In this document: positions 8,220 to 15,705 of the stretch, in pieces | Numbering within the stretch: the first letter of the stretch is position 1 | How the letters are laid out: each line of letters opens with the position of its first letter | NCBI GenBank assembly: GCA_947377725.1 | Contig: CANCGX010000006.1 | Span: 1 to 43,668 of the forward strand | DNA: 43,668 bases | Source: Actinomycetota bacterium | Lineage (GTDB): Bacteria > Actinomycetota > Actinomycetes > Nanopelagicales > Nanopelagicaceae | Reading direction: 5' to 3' | The notes under the pieces: generated by a model | The model's database searches: none | What the model saw: the letters and a program-made list of their open reading frames with translations, nothing else | Told to the model about the DNA's origin: nothing | Made by a program: the position numbers and the translations under genes

Positions 8220-8883
8220 CACTTCGCGGATTTTCGCCCATCGCGGATCCCATTCTTTTCATTCTGAATCCTCAAAAGATTCCTATCTGGCTGCAATAAA
8301 TGATGGCGCAGACGGATTTGAATGTGACATCCGCCTGACGTCAGACAATCAGATTGTCATTTGGCACGATCCAACATTGGAACGCATCACCGGCAACACA
8401 GCTCGAATTTCATCATCGACGTTGGAAGAACTCCGAGCCATTTGGCCAATAATGACGTTGGAAGAATTGCTCGATATTTCAATTGCTCACAAAAAAGATA
8501 TCGCAATAGAGACAAAACACCCGGTGCGCTTTGGTCGACGAATCGAAAAGGAACTCGCGAAACTTCTGAAATCTAAGAGGAATCAAATTAGGCAATCCGG
8601 AATCGAAATCTTTCTCATGTCTTTTTCTTGGTGGGCCACAAGTTTTAATTCGAAGGCCCCTTATGTCGGAACATTTCTCGTGCTATCCAAGCGCCATCTT
8701 CCATTGGCTAGATTTGCAGCTGCTGGCCTTAACATAGAAATTATTCGCAATGGTTACATTCCCCAAGATCCTGCCCGAACATTGGTTTGGACAGTCAACT
8801 CTGCTGAAGATATTAAGTTATGTAAGGAGCTTGGGGTAAATGTCATCATTACCAATGATGTACCGCTCGCTAAAAGTGTTTAA
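8215..8883 (+). CDS. Glycerophosphodiester phosphodiesterase
   Basis: This 222-residue enzyme hydrolyses glycerophosphodiesters, released from phospholipids, to glycerol 3-phosphate and an alcohol. The TIM-barrel GDPD signature is present: AHRG at residues 8-11, ECD at 36-38 supplying metal ligands, and the general acid region WHDPTLERITG at 50-60. ETKHP around residue 100 and the closing TVNSAEDIKLCKELGVN segment also fit. No signal peptide is seen, so it should be cytoplasmic. It starts at GTG 8215 because the first catalytic motif begins only seven residues later. The 3' end overlaps the convergent thiL gene by 14 nt. The exact substrate cannot be told. Confidence 0.9.
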   Translation: MSTSRIFAHRGSHSFHSESSKDSYLAAINDGADGFECDIRLTSDNQIVIWHDPTLERITGNTARISSSTLEELRAIWPIMTLEELLDISIAHKKDIAIETKHPVRFGRRIEKELAKLLKSKRNQIRQSGIEIFLMSFSWWATSFNSKAPYVGTFLVLSKRHLPLARFAAAGLNIEIIRNGYIPQDPARTLVWTVNSAEDIKLCKELGVNVIITNDVPLAKSV

Positions 8884-9727
8884 ACCCCTCATGTGTAATT
8901 GCTACGCCATCTAATCGAACTCCAGGCTCTGAGGTGACAATTCCTATTTCAATCCACCCGTCAGGCACAACGCTAAATGTTCCAGCAAATACATGATCTT
9001 CTCCCCCATGAAGCACGTGCGGATCTGAAGTTGTTTTCTTTGAATCTAAGTCGATTCCAACGCCCGATAGTTTCGTAATACTCGAAAGATCCTCAATGAG
9101 TCCGTCACTTACATCAGTAAGTGAGTGCACATTTACTCGATCAAGATGAGAGACCTTTGAATACTCAACACGTGGGTAGCGATGATGCGAGCTACTCTCA
9201 TCGTTAATCCCAGATTTCAATCTTTCTAACCCACGAGACGATTCACCGGGAAGAGAAGAGACTGCAACCAGATCTCCAACTTTGGCACCAGAGCGCAGGA
9301 TGGGATTGCCAACTTCCCCGAAAACACTAATCGAGATAACTAAGAGTGAGGAACGGGTTAAATCTCCGCCGACAACGTAGGCACCGACCTTGGATGCTTC
9401 GTCGCGAATTCCTTCTGCGAGCTGCGTAACTTCTGCCAGTGAAAAATCTGTAGGAATTGCTGCGGCAACGAGTAGAAATTTAGGTTCTCCTCCCATTGCA
9501 TAAATATCTGCAAGATTTGCTGCCGTTATTTTTCCGCCAATTTCATATAAGGAAGACCAGTCGCGACTGAAGTGCGTCCCTTCAACAGACATATCGGTAG
9601 CGAGTGCGAGCGCTCTTTTCTGCGGGGAAATTATGGCGGCATCATCGCCAATACCTACGAGAACTTCTGCTGAACGTGAATCAAAGACTTTTGCGAGAGC
9701 TTGGAGATAATCGGCTTCTGAAATCAC
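8870..9727 (-). CDS. thiL: Thiamine-monophosphate kinase (shortened)
   Basis: ThiL phosphorylates thiamine monophosphate to the active cofactor thiamine diphosphate. Motifs seen are GIGDDAA at residues 25-31, the region LATDMSVEGTHF at 42-53, GGDLTRSS at 120-127, DVSDGL at 205-210 and GGEDH at 241-245, in family order. The protein has 285 residues, about 30-40 fewer than most homologues. The shortage lies between IDLDS (about 225-229) and GGEDH, where relatives carry an extra helical stretch. The GTG start at 9725-9727 is supported by GGAGA a few bases upstream. It faces the Lrp-like gene across a 107-nt divergent region and overlaps the convergent GDPD gene. Confidence 0.92.
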   Translation of the reverse strand: MISEADYLQALAKVFDSRSAEVLVGIGDDAAIISPQKRALALATDMSVEGTHFSRDWSSLYEIGGKITAANLADIYAMGGEPKFLLVAAAIPTDFSLAEVTQLAEGIRDEASKVGAYVVGGDLTRSSLLVISISVFGEVGNPILRSGAKVGDLVAVSSLPGESSRGLERLKSGINDESSSHHRYPRVEYSKVSHLDRVNVHSLTDVSDGLIEDLSSITKLSGVGIDLDSKKTTSDPHVLHGGEDHVFAGTFSVVPDGWIEIGIVTSEPGVRLDGVAITHEGFKHF

Positions 9728-9802
9728 GCGCTCTCCATTTCTACATTCTCATACGACTTTAACCGTCGGCGTCCACGAGGTAGCCTATGACACAAGCGGG
9801 GC

Positions 9803-9808
9803 TATAAG
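9803..9808 (+). promoter_or_regulatory. Possible -10 element of the Lrp/AsnC-domain gene
   Basis: TATAAG lies 32 bases before the ATG at 9835, at a sensible place for a -10 box. No convincing -35 hexamer is found 16-18 bases upstream, so the call is weak. Confidence 0.3.
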
Positions 9809-9834
9809 AGAGCTGCAGGACTACTGGAGGAAAA

Positions 9835-10077
9835 ATGTCAGTACAGGCGTACATATTGATTCAGACCGAGGTAGGTAAAGCGGCGGGCGTTGCCAAAGCA
9901 ATTTCTGCGATTCCCGGAGTGACTATTTCTGAGGGCGTTACTGGTCCATACGATGTGATCATGAGAGCCGAAGCTTCAAGCATGGAGGATTTCGGTCGCA
10001 CCGTTCTTTCAAAGGTTCAAGCAGTAAGTGGAATAACTCGCACTTTGACGTGCCCAGTGACAAGTTCTGATTACTAA
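9835..10077 (+). CDS. Stand-alone Lrp/AsnC ligand-binding (RAM) domain protein
   Basis: An 80-residue protein made only of the alpha/beta RAM domain found at the C-terminus of Lrp/AsnC regulators. It has no helix-turn-helix, so it cannot bind DNA by itself. The fold is seen in AYILIQTEVG (residues 5-14), a helix GVAKAISAIPGV, the ligand-pocket strand GPYDVIMRAEA at 37-47, and a final helix-strand ending in RTLTCPV. Such proteins form oligomers and may sense amino acids or modify full-length Lrp proteins; that role is inferred from the family. GGAGGAAAA precedes the ATG, a strong ribosome site. It is divergent from thiL and converges with ddl after 13 nt. Confidence 0.85.
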   Translation: MSVQAYILIQTEVGKAAGVAKAISAIPGVTISEGVTGPYDVIMRAEASSMEDFGRTVLSKVQAVSGITRTLTCPVTSSDY

Positions 10078-10090
10078 ATTTACTTTGAAC

Positions 10091-11092
10091 TTAAAGCGCA
10101 GATTTAATAAGTACGGAAATTAGCTCCGAATAACTTACCCCTGCTTGCTGCCACAATTTTGGGAAAACCGATGTTGCTGTGAAACCAGGCATCGTATTGA
10201 GTTCGTTGATAACGATCTCCCCGCCCGCGTAAAAGAAATCTACTCGCGCTAGGCCTTTGCAACCAAGAGCTGTAAATGCCTTGACTGCTGACTTCTGAAT
10301 CTCAGAATAAACTTCCTTGGGCAAATCACTAGGTTCGACTAATTGTGTGGCGCCATCAAGATACTTCGCATCAAAATCATAGAACTCGTGGTTACCTACA
10401 ATTTTGATTTCCACTAGGGGCGAAGCGGTCGCAACTCCGTCGATTTCAAGAACGGCACATTCAATTTCCCGACCGATTACTGCGCTTTCAATCAGAACTT
10501 TAGAATCAAAAGTAAGTGCCTCAATAACTGCGCTCTTCAATTCAGAGGCAGATTTAATCTTGGTGGTTCCACGGCTTGATCCACCGCGAGCAGGCTTAAC
10601 AAAGAGCGGATAGATGAGGTGCGAAACATCCACATCCTCAGGTGATGTGACAACCACACCATCTGCAACCTTGAGCCCCACGGAAGAGAAAATAGATTTC
10701 GCAAATGATTTATCCATTGCAACAGCGCTAGCAAGAACCCCAGATCCGACATAGCGAATCCCCAACATTTCGCAGAGGCCCTGGAAAGTTCCATCTTCTC
10801 CGAAAGGACCGTGCAAAATAGGAAATAAGACATCAAGGTTCTTGATTACATCTTCGGCGTGAACTTGAGTCCCGCCCTTGATTTCAGGCAATACGCCATC
10901 AAGGATTGCTAACTGCTGATTTTCTTCTGGCAATACCCAGTGACCTCTTTTTGTAATTCCAATGAGAGTTGGCTCAAAGATTTCGCGATCTATTGAGGCA
11001 AGCACTCCCCCGGCTGAAATACAGGAAATCTCGTGTTCGCTGCTTAGCCCACCTGCAACTATGCCAACACGAATTTTCTTTCCCGTCATCAC
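10091..11092 (-). CDS. ddl: D-alanine--D-alanine ligase
   Basis: Ddl is an ATP-grasp enzyme that joins two D-alanines for the peptidoglycan stem peptide. The 333-residue sequence shows the N-terminal GGLSSEHEISCISA (14-27), the HGPFGEDGTFQG loop near 94-105, the ATP-grasp lysine strand LFVKPARGGSSRG near 163-175, and the closing ARVDFFYAGGEIVINELNTMPGFT with the metal ligands and NTMPG. The start may be GTG at 11090-11092 (4-nt overlap with gpsA) or ATG at 11087-11089 (1-nt overlap, TGATG); both are plausible. The neighbours gpsA and plsC place it in an envelope-precursor operon typical of actinobacteria. Confidence 0.95.
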   Translation of the reverse strand: MMTGKKIRVGIVAGGLSSEHEISCISAGGVLASIDREIFEPTLIGITKRGHWVLPEENQQLAILDGVLPEIKGGTQVHAEDVIKNLDVLFPILHGPFGEDGTFQGLCEMLGIRYVGSGVLASAVAMDKSFAKSIFSSVGLKVADGVVVTSPEDVDVSHLIYPLFVKPARGGSSRGTTKIKSASELKSAVIEALTFDSKVLIESAVIGREIECAVLEIDGVATASPLVEIKIVGNHEFYDFDAKYLDGATQLVEPSDLPKEVYSEIQKSAVKAFTALGCKGLARVDFFYAGGEIVINELNTMPGFTATSVFPKLWQQAGVSYSELISVLIKSAL

Positions 11093-12090
11093 TTAATTTC
11101 GCCTTCAAGTGGAACAGTCATCAATCGATCAAGTGCTTGGCGAGGAGTGATATTTCCACTCACAACATCTGCAACAGCTTCGATAATCGGAACCTCTACG
11201 CCCACGCGGTGAGCCAATTCCAAAATAGCTGGTGCGGAGGCAACACCCTCAACAGTCTTTGCAACCTGTGCCCGAGTTTGTTCAATCGAACCAGTACGTC
11301 CAAGAACTTCTCCGAAGGTTCTATTTCGCGAAAGGCCAGAACCGCAACTTGCTACAAGATCGCCCATTCCGGCTAGTCCAAGATTTGTTAGCGGATCAGC
11401 TCCGTACGCTTGTCCAAATCGTGCAACCTCGCTGAGCCCACGGGTAATGATCATTGATTGAGTGTTCTCGCCCAGATCAAGCCCAACGGCCATTCCCACA
11501 GCAAGAGCAATGACGCTCTTTGTCGCACCTGCTAGTTCACAACCAACAAGGTCGCTAGATGGGTAGACGCGAAAATATGGTGTCGTAAAGAGATTAATAA
11601 TTAATTCTGAAACATCGGCATTTATCGAAGCAGCAACTGCGCCTGCTGGTTGTCGCAAAATCATCTCTGCTGCCAAATTTGGACCTGTTATTAATCCAAT
11701 ATTCTCTAATGATGCACCTAATTCATTCACGACAATTTCAGTCATGCGCGAATGGGTTTCTGCTTCGATACCTTTTAACGTACTAATAATGGGTTTTGAG
11801 AGCGGGAACGTTGACTTCCACGCAAGCAAATTTTCACGAAGTGTTTGAGCTGGGATTGCGAGAACGAGCGCATCCCCAAAATCAAATGCTTCACTTACAT
11901 TCGTAGTGGCTTTGATAGAAGAAGGTAATTGAGCTCCGGGCAAAAAGGAGTGATTCGTGTGATCATCATTTATTTCTTTAACAACGGCGACATTTCTTCC
12001 CCAGACTAAAACTTCATGTCCGGCATCAGCTAAAACTTGCGAAAGAGTTGTTCCCCATGCGCCGGAACCTAAAACACTCACTCGACTCAT
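11089..12090 (-). CDS. gpsA: Glycerol-3-phosphate dehydrogenase [NAD(P)+]
   Basis: GpsA reduces dihydroxyacetone phosphate to sn-glycerol 3-phosphate, the backbone for phospholipids. The Rossmann motif VLGSGAWGTTLS lies at residues 6-17. The substrate-binding regions are STLKGIE near 103-109 and GPNLAAE near 136-142. The catalytic lysine K191 is in AGATKSVIALAVG, followed by RGLSEVARF near 216-224. The 333-residue length is normal. It overlaps plsC by 4 nt (ATGA) upstream and touches ddl downstream. Its pairing with the acyltransferase is logical, because the product is the acyl acceptor for phosphatidic acid synthesis. Confidence 0.96.
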   Translation of the reverse strand: MSRVSVLGSGAWGTTLSQVLADAGHEVLVWGRNVAVVKEINDDHTNHSFLPGAQLPSSIKATTNVSEAFDFGDALVLAIPAQTLRENLLAWKSTFPLSKPIISTLKGIEAETHSRMTEIVVNELGASLENIGLITGPNLAAEMILRQPAGAVAASINADVSELIINLFTTPYFRVYPSSDLVGCELAGATKSVIALAVGMAVGLDLGENTQSMIITRGLSEVARFGQAYGADPLTNLGLAGMGDLVASCGSGLSRNRTFGEVLGRTGSIEQTRAQVAKTVEGVASAPAILELAHRVGVEVPIIEAVADVVSGNITPRQALDRLMTVPLEGEIK

Positions 12091-12875
12091 TGCTTATGTC
12101 TCTTCGCTTTCTTGTAGTTACCGGTTCTCGGCAAATCTGAATTATGTGGATCGAAAATCTCTGCGGGTGCTGATTCTCCCCTAATTTCTTCCAAGAGACG
12201 AGTTAACGCACTCATCACATACTCAGTTGCTTCTTTGAGCGCTAAGGGATCATCTTCTCGTCCCTTCCACTTCGAGAACTCCAATGGTTTCCCGGCCCAG
12301 ACAGAGACCTTTGTCCTTTTCCAAAATCGTGGGAGTTTTCCATACCGTGGAAGAACTTCCTGAGCACCAAATTGGGCGCATGGAATGACGGGCACTTGAG
12401 TAATGATTGCCAATCGCGCAATTCCCGTTTTCGCTCGCATCGGCCAGAATTCTTCGTCGCGAGTAAGAGTTCCTTCTGGATATACCCCCAGGCAATGTCC
12501 AGCGTTGAGAAAAGCAATCGCATGTTGCAAGGCAAACCGCGCATTCTCCGTTTCGCGTTCTACGGGAATTTGTCCGGATCCTGCAATTATTTTGCCGATA
12601 ATAGGAATTCTAAAAACTGAAGCTTTGCCTAGGAACCTTGGAGCGCGCCCGTTTTGATAAAGAAACTGCGCAAAGACAAGTGGGTCGGCATAGGAAATAT
12701 GATTACTGACAACTATCACGGGACCTGTTTGTGGAATATTTTCCCTGCCTCGCCAATCTCTGCGAGTCAAAAGTGAAAGTACTGGAATGAGAACGCCGGC
12801 GCCGAATCTAAAGTAGCCGTTTGTTCCGAGCGGTCTGCCACTGGGTGGCGGGTAGCTCAGCGATGTCTCATTCAT
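12087..12875 (-). CDS. plsC: 1-acyl-sn-glycerol-3-phosphate acyltransferase family protein
   Basis: This 262-residue protein belongs to the PlsC family, which acylates lysophosphatidic acid to phosphatidic acid at the inner face of the membrane. The catalytic motif NHISYAD is at residues 58-64 and the acyl-acceptor motif VYPEGTLTRD at 131-140. The segment around residues 21-36 is hydrophobic and may contact the membrane. The C-terminal 30 residues are polar and poorly conserved. The ATG at 12873-12875 has only a weak ribosome site. It begins the plsC-gpsA-ddl run after the hup terminator, so a promoter must lie between 12876 and 12895 or transcription reads through. Acyl-chain specificity is unknown. 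Confidence 0.88.
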   Translation of the reverse strand: MNETSLSYPPPSGRPLGTNGYFRFGAGVLIPVLSLLTRRDWRGRENIPQTGPVIVVSNHISYADPLVFAQFLYQNGRAPRFLGKASVFRIPIIGKIIAGSGQIPVERETENARFALQHAIAFLNAGHCLGVYPEGTLTRDEEFWPMRAKTGIARLAIITQVPVIPCAQFGAQEVLPRYGKLPRFWKRTKVSVWAGKPLEFSKWKGREDDPLALKEATEYVMSALTRLLEEIRGESAPAEIFDPHNSDLPRTGNYKKAKRHKQ

Positions 12876-12895
12876 GTAATTAGCCTAATCAGAAA

Positions 12896-12933
12896 TTAAA
12901 AAGAGGGAACCATTTCTGGTCCCCTCTTTTTAA
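12896..12933 (-). terminator. Intrinsic terminator of hup
   Basis: The arm AAAAAGAGGGAACC at 12898-12911 pairs with GGTCCCCTCTTTTT at 12918-12931, with one mismatch and a 6-base loop; two further A-T pairs extend it. On the minus strand the stem ends in a T run, ten bases after the hup stop. It should end most transcription before plsC. Confidence 0.88.
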
Positions 12934-12942
12934 AAAGAATTA

Positions 12943-13422
12943 CTACTTCTTCTTTGCAGCCTTCTTAACAACTTTCTTAACAGCCTTCTTAGCTGCAGGC
13001 TTCTTAGCCGCTGCCTTCTTAGGAGCTGCCTTCTTTACAACCTTCTTAGCTGCAGGCTTCTTAGCCGCTGCCTTCTTAGGAGCTGCCTTAACAACAGGCT
13101 TAGCAACAACCTTTACAGGTGGCTTTGGAGCTGCCTCAAGCTTGCGTGCACCTGAGATAACTTCCTTGAGTGCCTTTGCAGGAAGGAAGCGAACTTTCTT
13201 GCTTGCCTTGATCTGAATTGTTTCACCAGTGAAAGGATTGCGACCCTTACGAGCAGCGCGATCAACCTTCTTGAATTTACCGAAATCATTAATCATCACA
13301 TCTTCGCCCTTTGAAATATTACGGACGATGCTGTCGAAAACGATATCGATAGCGCGAGCTGCTTCCTTCTTTGAATCACCGAAGTGCGGTGCCAAGTAGG
13401 CGATGAACTGGGCTTTGTTCAT
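12943..13422 (-). CDS. hup: HU-type nucleoid protein with long Lys/Ala-rich tail
   Basis: The first 90 or so residues are a normal HU fold (MNKAQFIAYLAPHFG, then GRNPFTGETIQIKASKKVRF at about 60-79), which binds and bends DNA as a dimer. After residue 95 comes a basic tail of about 65 residues built of KKAAPKKAAAKKPAAKK-type repeats, as in HupB of Mycobacterium and HupS of Streptomyces, where the tail adds non-specific DNA binding and compaction. Total length is 159. Two identical 49-bp DNA blocks encode most of the tail. The ATG at 13420-13422 is preceded by AAGGGG. It is monocistronic, bounded by terminators on both sides. Confidence 0.96.
   Translation of the reverse strand: MNKAQFIAYLAPHFGDSKKEAARAIDIVFDSIVRNISKGEDVMINDFGKFKKVDRAARKGRNPFTGETIQIKASKKVRFLPAKALKEVISGARKLEAAPKPPVKVVAKPVVKAAPKKAAAKKPAAKKVVKKAAPKKAAAKKPAAKKAVKKVVKKAAKKK
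12984..13089 (-). repeat. Two 49-bp direct repeats (57-bp period) in the hup tail
   Basis: Positions 12984-13032 and 13041-13089 are identical. The 57-bp period equals 19 codons, so gain or loss of a unit keeps the frame and changes tail length by 19 residues. The repeats lie wholly inside hup. Confidence 0.9.
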
Positions 13423-13449
13423 TTATTTTCCCCTTAAATACGTGTGTTT

Positions 13450-13467
13450 GTTAAGCAGTTGCTTAAC
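13450..13467. promoter_or_regulatory. 18-bp palindrome in the hup leader
   Basis: GTTAAGCA-GT-TGCTTAAC forms perfect 8-bp arms around a 2-base centre, 28 bp upstream of the hup ATG. The tiny centre fits a dimeric repressor operator better than an RNA hairpin. No binding protein can be named. Confidence 0.45.
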
Positions 13468-13534
13468 ATGAATGAAAATCTACGCATAAATAAGGGGTTT
13501 TTGCGCATGCAACGCGGTGTGTCGCAAAAAAAAT

Positions 13535-13576
13535 AAAAGTGCGCTTCTCTCCACGAGTGAAGAAAAACGCACTTTT
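13535..13576 (-). terminator. Second (distal) terminator after leuD
   Basis: AAAAGTGCG at 13535-13543 pairs with CGCACTTTT at 13568-13576. Inside, CTTC and GAAG can also pair. On the minus strand the hairpin is followed by a T-rich run, 45-85 nt after the leuD stop. Confidence 0.75.
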
Positions 13577-13587
13577 TATGCGTAAAA

Positions 13588-13612
13588 AACTCTCAATTAC
13601 TTGTTGAGAGTT
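13588..13612 (-). terminator. First (proximal) terminator after leuD
   Basis: AACTCTCAA at 13588-13596 and TTGAGAGTT at 13604-13612 make a perfect 9-bp stem with a 7-base loop, 8 bases after the leuD stop. On the minus strand it runs into six T (plus-strand A 13584-13589). Confidence 0.78.
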
Positions 13613-13620
13613 ACGCTCAA

Positions 13621-14217
13621 TTATCGTGCAGGAATTGTCTGAGGCTTAAAAGAAGGTCTTTTTGCTTCAAAAGCATCAACATCAGCGATGTTATTGAGAG
13701 TCAGCCCGATGTCATCTAAGCCTTCCATCAAGCGCCAACGCGTGTAATCATCGATTTCAAAGCCAATTACTTCATCTCCGAAACGTACATTCTTGCTCTC
13801 GAGATCGACGGTTACTTCAAGAGCTGGATTTGTCTCAACCGCATCCCAAATTTCTTCAATCTTTTCCTGAGGGATGATGACAGTCAATAGGCCAGCTTTC
13901 TGTGAGTTGCCACGAAAAATATCTGCAAAGCGACTTGAAAGGACAGCTTTGAATCCATAGTTCTGAAGAGCCCACACTGCGTGCTCACGAGATGATCCCG
14001 TTCCGAAATCTGCACCAGCGACGAGAATTGTTGCTCCTTGATGTTCTGGCTTGTTCATGACAAATTCTGGATCATTTCGCCAAGCCGAAAAGAGTCCGTC
14101 TTCAAATCCGCTCTTCGTGACGCGCTTCAAGTAGACAGCAGGAATGATTTGATCCGTATCAACATTTGTACGTCGAAGTGGAAGAACAGTCCCTGTATGT
14201 GTAACAAATTTATCCAT
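13621..14217 (-). CDS. leuD: 3-isopropylmalate dehydratase small subunit
   Basis: LeuD is the swivel-domain subunit that, with LeuC, isomerises 2-isopropylmalate to 3-isopropylmalate in leucine synthesis. The 198-residue sequence has the family elements NVDTDQIIPAVYLKR near 18-32, the GADFGTGSSREHAVWAL loop near 68-84 that contacts the substrate, and SSRFADIFRGNSQKAGLL near 94-111. The ATG at 14215-14217 has AAGGAAAA upstream. It follows leuC by 15 nt on the same transcript, and two hairpin terminators end the operon. Confidence 0.97.
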   Translation of the reverse strand: MDKFVTHTGTVLPLRRTNVDTDQIIPAVYLKRVTKSGFEDGLFSAWRNDPEFVMNKPEHQGATILVAGADFGTGSSREHAVWALQNYGFKAVLSSRFADIFRGNSQKAGLLTVIIPQEKIEEIWDAVETNPALEVTVDLESKNVRFGDEVIGFEIDDYTRWRLMEGLDDIGLTLNNIADVDAFEAKRPSFKPQTIPAR

Positions 14218-14232
14218 GATCTTTTCCTTCCC

Positions 14233-15630
14233 TTACAAATCTGCCGGAGATGAGAGTGTTCCACGAATTGCAGTTGCAGCTGCAACGAGTGGGCTTACCA
14301 AATGTGTGCGACCGCCTTTACCTTGGCGACCTTCAAAGTTTCTGTTGCTTGTAGAAGCCGAACGCTCCCCTACCGCTAACTGATCTGGGTTCATTCCCAA
14401 ACACATTGAACAACCAGCTTGACGCCATTCAGCACCAAAATCTAGAAATACCTTATCGAGTCCTTCGGCTTCTGCTTGCAAACGAACGCGAGCTGATCCA
14501 GGAACAACAAGCATTCGTGTTCCTTGAGCGACTGTATGTCCTTTAAGAACATCAGCGGCAGCACGCAAATCTTCGATGCGGCCGTTTGTGCATGAGCCAA
14601 GAAAAACAGTATCAATCTTTATCTTTTTAAATGGGGTTCCTGCTTCAAGGCCCATATATTGAAGAGCGCGCTCTGCAGCTCCGCGATCTTCAACATCCGA
14701 AATATCTGCTGGATTAGGAACGAGGCCATCAAGTGGAGCGCCTTGGCCGGGGTTTGTTCCCCAGGTAATGAATGGTGAAATATCTTCAGCTTTGAGCGTG
14801 ATTTCATGATCAAATGTGGCATCCGCATCTGAATGAAGAGTTTTCCAATATTCAACGGCAGCATCCCAATCGGCTCCCTGAGGTGCATGTGGCTTGCTCT
14901 TGAGATATTCAAAAGTTTTCTCATCTGGCGCAATCAAACCTGCCCGCGCTCCGGCTTCGATTGACATGTTGCAGACCGTCATGCGCCCTTCCATTGATAG
15001 GGCGCGGATTGCACTTCCACGGTATTCAACTACATAACCTTGTCCGCCACCAGTTCCGATTTGCGCGATGATTGCAAGAATGATGTCCTTAGAAGTAACT
15101 CCGGCTTTAAGTGTGCCTTCAACATTGATGGCCATAGTTTTTGGCTTCGATTGAGGAAGAGTCTGAGTAGCAAGAACGTGTTCAACTTGCGACGTTCCAA
15201 TACCAAATGCAAGAGCACCGAACGCACCGTGAGTTGAGGTGTGGGAGTCTCCGCAAACAATCGTCATTCCAGGCTGTGTGATTCCGAGTTGGGGTCCAAC
15301 GACGTGAACAATGCCTTGATCAATATCACCGAGTGAGTGAATTCGAATTCCGAATTCTTTTGCATTGTTTCGAAGAGTATCAATCTGCAACTTTGAAACT
15401 GGATCGGCAATTGGCTTGTCGATATTCAATGTTGGAGTGTTGTGATCTTCTGTTGCAATAGTGAGATCTGGGCGGCGCACTTTACGACCAGCAAGTCGAA
15501 GTCCATCAAAAGCTTGTGGGCTTGTAACTTCGTGAATTAAATGAAGGTCGATATATAGAAGGTCCGGCTCTCCCGCTGCGCTGCGCACAACGTGGTCTGC
15601 CCAGATTTTCTCCGATAGCGTCTTTCCCAT
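14233..15630 (-). CDS. leuC: 3-isopropylmalate dehydratase large subunit
   Basis: LeuC is the aconitase-like catalytic subunit carrying a [4Fe-4S] cluster. The three cluster cysteines are visible at C347 (GSCTNGR) and at C407 and C410 (GCSMCLGMN). The CGDSHTSTHGAFG active-site segment is at 126-138. The 465-residue length is usual. The ATG at 15628-15630 has AAAGG about seven bases upstream. The gene is divergent from an IclR regulator across 75 nt that contains a palindrome, so leucine-linked repression is likely by analogy with LtbR/NdgR in related actinobacteria. Confidence 0.97.
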   Translation of the reverse strand: MGKTLSEKIWADHVVRSAAGEPDLLYIDLHLIHEVTSPQAFDGLRLAGRKVRRPDLTIATEDHNTPTLNIDKPIADPVSKLQIDTLRNNAKEFGIRIHSLGDIDQGIVHVVGPQLGITQPGMTIVCGDSHTSTHGAFGALAFGIGTSQVEHVLATQTLPQSKPKTMAINVEGTLKAGVTSKDIILAIIAQIGTGGGQGYVVEYRGSAIRALSMEGRMTVCNMSIEAGARAGLIAPDEKTFEYLKSKPHAPQGADWDAAVEYWKTLHSDADATFDHEITLKAEDISPFITWGTNPGQGAPLDGLVPNPADISDVEDRGAAERALQYMGLEAGTPFKKIKIDTVFLGSCTNGRIEDLRAAADVLKGHTVAQGTRMLVVPGSARVRLQAEAEGLDKVFLDFGAEWRQAGCSMCLGMNPDQLAVGERSASTSNRNFEGRQGKGGRTHLVSPLVAAATAIRGTLSSPADL

Positions 15631-15675
15631 TTTCTAGCCTTTCGTTCTACCCGTCCGAAACCGTGAAAACTTGCT

Positions 15676-15690
15676 TCTCACTGGTTGAGA
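15676..15690. promoter_or_regulatory. Candidate operator between leuC and the IclR regulator
   Basis: TCTCA at 15676-15680 and TGAGA at 15686-15690 form a perfect inverted repeat around a 5-base centre, midway in the 75-nt divergent region. It is a likely site for the IclR-type regulator to control both directions. The assignment rests on position and symmetry only. Confidence 0.5.
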
Positions 15691-15705
15691 TGGCAATATT
15701 AGATT

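Noticed and set aside
12984..13089. Repeats as a CRISPR or intergenic repeat element
   Set aside because: They are inside hup, in frame, and encode the Lys/Ala tail; there are no spacers.
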